NCBI GenBank assembly: GCA_002245135.1
Contig: NGBS01001197.1
Coordinates: forward strand, 1-64,000
Direction of reading: 5' to 3'
Source of the DNA: Proteromonas lacertae
Lineage: Eukaryota; Sar; Bigyra; Opalinata; Proteromonadidae
Length of the DNA: 64,000 nucleotides
Both the position numbers and the translations under genes were made by a program. The notes under the pieces were generated by a model. It had not been told where the DNA came from. It worked only from the letters and a program-made list of their open reading frames with translations, and ran no database searches. Positions 59,131 through 64,000 of the stretch are shown here, in pieces (the first letter of the stretch is position 1; each line of letters opens with the position of its first letter).

Positions 59131-59369
59131 AATATAAATATTGAATAGTAATAGTAAATGAAGTTAGCTTTAAAAGTGATTATTCAATTAATTCAAGTTA
59201 ATGATTTAATAAATAGTTGTATTAATAGTTTTTTTTTTATTTTGCTTTTATGAATAAAATGAATCATGAAGATTCTATAAACGAATCATTATTTCCGATT
59301 GTTAAAATGAATCTTTTTTGAATCTATTTTGACTCAACCAATCACTTTTATTGCTTCTTTTTTTTCTGA

Positions 59370-60213
59370 ATGCTTCTCTTAATCGAAGAAAGTGGGGTTA
59401 TTGTTAATCATGATCGTGGAGTTTTAACAGGTACTGCACATCGAGAACAAAGAAGGAATAGAGGTGAAGAAGGTAGAGTCAATATCAGACAATTCAGTAT
59501 TGTTCAACTCGCAAAAATGCGAAATAGAAAACCTGGTAAAAGACGTCAAAGAAGATGGGATAATGGTATTTTTTATTTTAATCTTTTACAATCTAGATAC
59601 TTTGTTAGGTTTAGATAAAATGGATGAAAATTTATTATCTAACTCCAATATACCACTCAATATTGATTTTGAAAGTAGTACCTCCTTATCAGAAATATTT
59701 AATGATCCTCTTTGTCAAGATATGTTTTTATCTGTCATATCTTACGATACAGTCACAAACAAGAAGAATACTTCTATCAATTTAGATCAACATTATTCAT
59801 TAAAAGAGATGAAAAAGCGTTTAAATAAATCAAGTTTTGAAAAATTGAAGAATTACTACGAATTACCATTTATTAAAGAAATAGAAGAGTATCTAAGATT
59901 AATGATTATAAATGGAATTAACTCACCAGTCATTCAAAACTATAATTTTGAATATGATATGAAAACCGTATTGAATGAGTTGCCATCATTTCATACATCT
60001 AACAATGATAAGCAGTATTTAGTATTGTCATTTATTGATTCTTTTTGCCGTGTTTTAATTCATTATTTATGTGAATTCTATGATATGCTATGTGAAAGTG
60101 ATTTAGTTAATAATACTAGTAAGATTAAGAACGGATGTAACAAGTTGTTATATATAAGACCTAAATTTATGTATAAAATCCATGATTTACCTAAATTTAG
60201 TGATTGTATATAA
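59370..60213 (+). CDS. R3H-associated-domain protein
   Basis: Exons 59370-59565 and 59597-60213 (31-bp intron), 270 residues. The N-terminal part is basic (REQRRNRGEEGRVN) and reaches RKPGKRRQRRWDND, resembling the R3H-associated N-terminal domain found next to R3H nucleic-acid-binding domains. The C-terminal part (FIDSFCRVLIHYLCEFYDML) may be the R3H-like helix, though the RxxxH signature is weak. I infer a nucleic-acid-binding role with limited certainty. Confidence 0.6.
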
Positions 60214-60316
60214 TGATAATTATTTTTTCCGAAATATAAATATAAATATTTATGTAAAAAATGGGTTTTATATATAACAACAATAACAATACAAAAATGT
60301 ATGTAAATTATAAACA

Positions 60317-60577
60317 TTAGATTGTTATTTCCGTTTGACTCTCATTGTCACTATTATCATAAAACATTTCATCAAATAAATTAGAATATTTTCCATTTGG
60401 ATTCTTTTCAGGAAATACTTCATTCAAATCAGTCAACAGCAATTTGATTGGATATGGTTCAACATTAAACTGTTGAGAATTCTTTAGAGATTCTGGCGAG
60501 AAATCATTTGCATTCTTACTGTCTTGAGAACGTACTTTTCCTACGGAATTATTATTATTATTGCTGTTGAAACTCAT
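60317..60577 (-). CDS. Small hypothetical protein, 86 residues
   Basis: The ORF starts MSFNSNNNNNSVGK and ends with an acidic tail (YDNSDNESQTEITI). The frame is open upstream to about 60651 (LKYLKLLKQNLANSFT), as if it were a last exon of the PH-domain gene. But the only acceptor there joins out of frame with that gene. It is either a separate small gene or an exon affected by a one-base error. Confidence 0.4.
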   Translation of the reverse strand: MSFNSNNNNNSVGKVRSQDSKNANDFSPESLKNSQQFNVEPYPIKLLLTDLNEVFPEKNPNGKYSNLFDEMFYDNSDNESQTEITI

Positions 60578-60689
60578 AGTAAATGAATTGGCTAAATTCT
60601 GTTTTAATAGTTTGAGATATTTCAGTGAATAATTTACTTTACTTATTGAATCATCTATATATATATATATATAATTTATAACTATACAA

Positions 60690-62221
60690 CTAGTTGGGTT
60701 TTACAAGTGTAAATAACTTTTCTAATTCATTATAAAACATATTTACTATATAATATTTAATCTCAATTAAATATGAAAAAAACTATATAACAAATAATAA
60801 TAATATATTATACATCAATCAATATAATCAACTCTTCTTCAGTTGTTAATTTATTCACTGTATCTATCAGTAATGGAAATACATCAATCAAAAATGAATT
60901 TAATACCACAGTATCATATCTATCTGAAGATACTAAACTTGTTAAAGTTAATAAAACATTAGCCAATATCTCTGAATCACTATTCATTAATATATATATA
61001 TATAATATACTTTATATGTAATAGAAATGTCAATGGTTCATAATCTGATATTGGTAATTCAAAACATTGAATAATTCGTGGATAAAACACTTTTAAAAAC
61101 TCTGAACATTGTCTCATTACTGGATTTACCTATTATATATTAATATATATATATACATAGAAATTCATTATAATCAATATAATATCAAATATATTATTCT
61201 GCTGCTGTTTATCTGGTTTATAAATCGAAGATAAACATGCATTTGTATAACTCAAATTGGTAAAAATTTCAAATATTTTAACTAAATAAACTCCTTCAAT
61301 TGTTCTTTCATTTGTATTGACACAATCATTTATTTTATGTAGCAGCAATAACACACCGTTTTCATTCTTATTGGTAATAGAATTTTCACTAAAATAACTT
61401 GCATATGTTGGACTTTTAACTAACACATTTAATACATTCAAAGCTGGTATAATTCGATGAAATGGCTGATTCCTTAAGAACGTCTTTACTTCATCTATTA
61501 AATACTTATCAAATGTACCTTCTACGATAGATATATGTGCTTGTTCTAGTAATATAGTGAAATTACTTATATAAAAATCATTCTGGTTGGAGTATTGATC
61601 ATTTATATTATCAACTATTGGAGCTGTTGTTGTTGGAGTTGGTGCGATGGGATTTATTGGGTTTTGCTTTGTGTCTGGGATGATTTTGTCGTTTTTATCT
61701 GGTGAAGATTGATTTCTTTTAAATGAATCACTTGATATGCCTGCTATTTAAAATGATAAATTAATTGTTTAATATACGAAGAGGATTGTATATATCTTTT
61801 GGTGGATTTAGTGGATCTCGTTGTTGGCTTTGTCGAGCTATTACACCTATAGCTTTTGCCCAACCGTCTCTTTCAGCTATTGAATCACATCGAAAAATCC
61901 ATTTTCTCTGAGAATCTTTAACTTGAAACTATTTGATTATAAATACATAACTGATATCTTACGAGTTCAGCATGTAACACAAATTTTGTATCTTCACCCA
62001 TCTCTACTCTGCTTCCTAGTAATTCTATTGGCTTTTTAATATTCTTTTTGTTTTCTTGATAACTTTCGGCATTAGTATAATAATAGAGTAAATGTCCTTT
62101 CAAAACGAAATAACGACGTTTCCAACTCATTTTTCGAAAAAGAGCAAAACCATTTCCCTCTTTGAACATATATCCTTTGTGTTTAATATCATCCTAGTGA
62201 TTAAAATCAAAAAAATACCAT
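60690..62221 (-). CDS. PH-domain protein with helical (ARM-like) C-terminus
   Basis: Seven exons on the minus strand: 62219-62221, 61963-62193, 61778-61928, 61157-61743, 61011-61129, 60814-60979, 60690-60782; 449 residues with consistent phases. Residues 1-130 form a pleckstrin homology domain (KGYMFKEGN, WKRRYFVLKGHLLYYY, FVLHAEL, and WIFRCDSIAERDGWAKAI with the invariant Trp). A Pro/Thr linker follows, then leucine-rich helices typical of armadillo or HEAT-type folds. The first coding exon may be just the ATG; alternatively translation starts at the Met at 62167-62169. It lies head to head with the copine gene (112 bp between starts). Confidence 0.72.
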
Positions 62222-62227
62222 TTTTAG

Positions 62228-62238
62228 ATTCAAGCAAG
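62228..62238 (+). promoter_or_regulatory. TTCAAGC motif between PH-domain and copine genes
   Basis: ATTCAAGCAAG, 96 bp before the copine start and directly before the PH-gene start codon on the other strand. Could serve the copine promoter. Confidence 0.3.
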
Positions 62239-62333
62239 TTTGAAAGATCCAAAACGACTATAATAAAAAAGGTGTCTCAAAATTATCGATTGTTATTTTT
62301 ATAAAATTTTTTGAAAAAAATACATTCGGAAAG

Positions 62334-64000
62334 ATGGGCTGTTCATATAGTAATATGTTAAACAGTTCATTTATGTCAGATGCTCATCTACTTAATGGAA
62401 GTGATGTTCATCTAAATTTCTTAGATAACATATTTGATTCAAAGATTAATGTATATTGCATATAATTGACATGTAGCTACAAATAAAATTATCCAATTTG
62501 CCAATTGATGAAGGCGACACGAATTTTTCAATACTAATGGTTGTATTCTTAAATGAAGGTAGAAAACTGTGGAAGGAGATTTATCGAAGTGATGTTGTTT
62601 ATATTCCTGGTAAAGAGTATAAAATTAGTGATTTACTTGATAACTAGATATGAATTTATGGATTCTATACCAATGATATACAAATTTGAAGTCCCGCAAC
62701 TTTTAAGATTTAGAGTTTACAAAGTTATCGATTTTGAACATCCAAATGATGGAATTGACATAGAAAAGCAAACATTTTTAGGTGAAAACGAACATGCAGT
62801 TTCAAAATTAGTAATGAATGAAGAATCAAGGGTTATAAGTAAATTAACAGTAAAATCCGAAGAAACTCAAATAGTTATGGTAATAGATGTATTAGAAAAT
62901 AGTCCAAATGAATTAGTGTCTATAAAATTAGCAGCAACAGGTATAAATATAATTTATGTAGTTATTTAGAAATTAATTATCCTCGATATTTGAAATCTCC
63001 AAAACCATTATGTGTATTCCTACGAGAAACTGAAAGTACAGTTTACTCACCTATTGCACATACTCAAACGGTAAACAATGCAAAAGATACATTTGAATTT
63101 CCAACATTAGTAACTCCTTATCCTCTCTTCTGTGGTAATAACCCTAACTGCCAGTTTATAATAGAAGTAAACTCCATCAATGATGATGGAAGTACAGTAG
63201 AATTAGGAAGTAACGATAAAGTATATAAATATTTCTATTTTTTTATTGAAATAGTTAAATTTTAAAGATTTGCAAAAGAAAACTCCAATAACATTAAAAG
63301 ATATAAATAAAAATAGAATTGGTAAAATTGATATAATAGATTTTGATATAATTAATACTGATCAGACGTTTTATAATTATATAAAGAATGGATTGCAGTT
63401 TCAATTGAATATTCATATGTCTTTCACCACTGCAAATGGACCTTATTCATCTCCTGATAGTTTTCATTATTTATCTGAAAATTTAAATTCGTATATATAT
63501 ATTATTATTATTATTACTTATTCTTATTTCTATCTCATTTTTTTTTCCTGTTTATTATTATATTATTGTACGTATAGTTATCAATTAATAATCACTAAAG
63601 TTATTGACACATTAGATATCTATTTATATAATCATCAAATAAATCTCTTTGCTTTAGGTAGTAAAACCAATAACACTGTAAATATATCATATAAAATGAA
63701 TGAGAATCCAGTATAATATATATATATATATATATAATTTAAATAGTTGACAAAGATAGAAGATGTAATGGAATGTTATTCATCAGCTGTTAAAACACTT
63801 CAATCCTCATACATCTTTAGGATTTTCAGGAATATTTGACGATGCAATTTCTACACTTCAAATATTACCAAAAACAGTATTTTTAGTAGAAGTAATGATT
63901 GTTCATGAATATCCAACTGATATTGGATCTTGTCTATCTAAAATTGATATTATATCCTTTTTATTATTATTTTTTAATAAAGTTTCTTTAATTTTTTTCT
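62334..64000 (+). CDS. Copine-like protein (two C2 domains plus vWA), cut by the window edge
   Basis: Exons 62334-62450, 62477-62616, 62648-62940, 62970-63220, 63255-63490, 63578-63710 and 63747 onward. The last intron is 36 bp, the one before it 87 bp. The start MGCSYS offers an N-myristoylation glycine. C2A (LQIKLSNLPIDEGDTNF ... FRVYKVIDFEHP) and C2B (FIIEVNSINDDG) follow. The copine vWA start is seen in FYNYIKNGLQFQLNIHMSF, SPDSFHYLS and FALGSK. Copines bind membranes in response to calcium. The MIDAS position that reads DFTGSNG in copines reads SFTTANG here, so metal binding by the A domain is doubtful. The 3' part is uncertain: a 25-bp intron at 63765-63789 keeps the frame open. Confidence 0.75.

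Noticed and set aside
63720-63740. TA dinucleotide runs here and in other introns as candidate microsatellite loci or origins
   Set aside because: They fall inside introns or A/T-rich spacers and are expected at this base composition; no origin or array structure supports more.
1-64000. CRISPR arrays, operons and bacterial ribosome-binding sites
   Set aside because: None seen. Spliceosomal introns, an intron-containing tRNA and eukaryotic gene families make a prokaryotic reading untenable.

Overview
The window is nuclear DNA from an AT-rich unicellular eukaryote. It has many spliceosomal introns that are very short (mostly 25-47 bp, GT...TAG, almost pure A/T). Spliced models work with the standard code (TAA, TAG and TGA all act as stops). 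Asn/Glu/Lys-rich proteins and coiled coils are common. I cannot assign the lineage. All exon junctions below were deduced by eye from reading-frame continuity and protein family resemblance.

The dominant structure is a giant imperfect inverted duplication. The left arm (1-19467, running off the left edge) reappears in reverse complement as the right arm (24965-about 42513), around a unique spacer of about 5.5 kb (19468-24964). Going inward, each arm carries: a coiled-coil gene, a tRNA-Tyr gene with an intron, a small pseudokinase gene, a second tRNA-Tyr, a kinesin-5, an unrecognised Cys-rich protein, a pseudokinase-LRR gene, a large secreted EGF-type protein, an IQ/coiled-coil protein with a kinesin-like but P-loop-less C-terminus, a 507-residue unknown, and an LRR protein. 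The arms differ by substitutions and indels. The left arm carries a 1926-bp Tc1/mariner-type element in the pseudokinase-LRR gene, and the right arm preserves the empty TA site.

The spacer holds a His/Tyr/Asn-rich protein with an EF-hand-like end, a PAP2/sphingomyelin-synthase-like membrane enzyme with an altered catalytic Asp, and a multi-exon PWWP-like protein with three PHD-like fingers.

Right of the palindrome (43.3-64 kb) is single-copy sequence: a Vms1/ANKZF1-type peptidyl-tRNA hydrolase, a 2864-residue GRIP golgin with a recent internal 1635-bp tandem duplication, a type II (gamma-like) phosphoinositide 4-kinase with a ubiquitin-like domain, a GDSL phospholipase B, an R3H-type protein, a PH-domain protein, and a copine cut by the right edge. 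Several genes share a TTCAAGC-type motif about 93-105 bp upstream of the start codon. A recurring theme is enzyme-like folds with missing catalytic residues: two pseudokinases, the kinesin-like tail, the PAP2 enzyme and the copine MIDAS.
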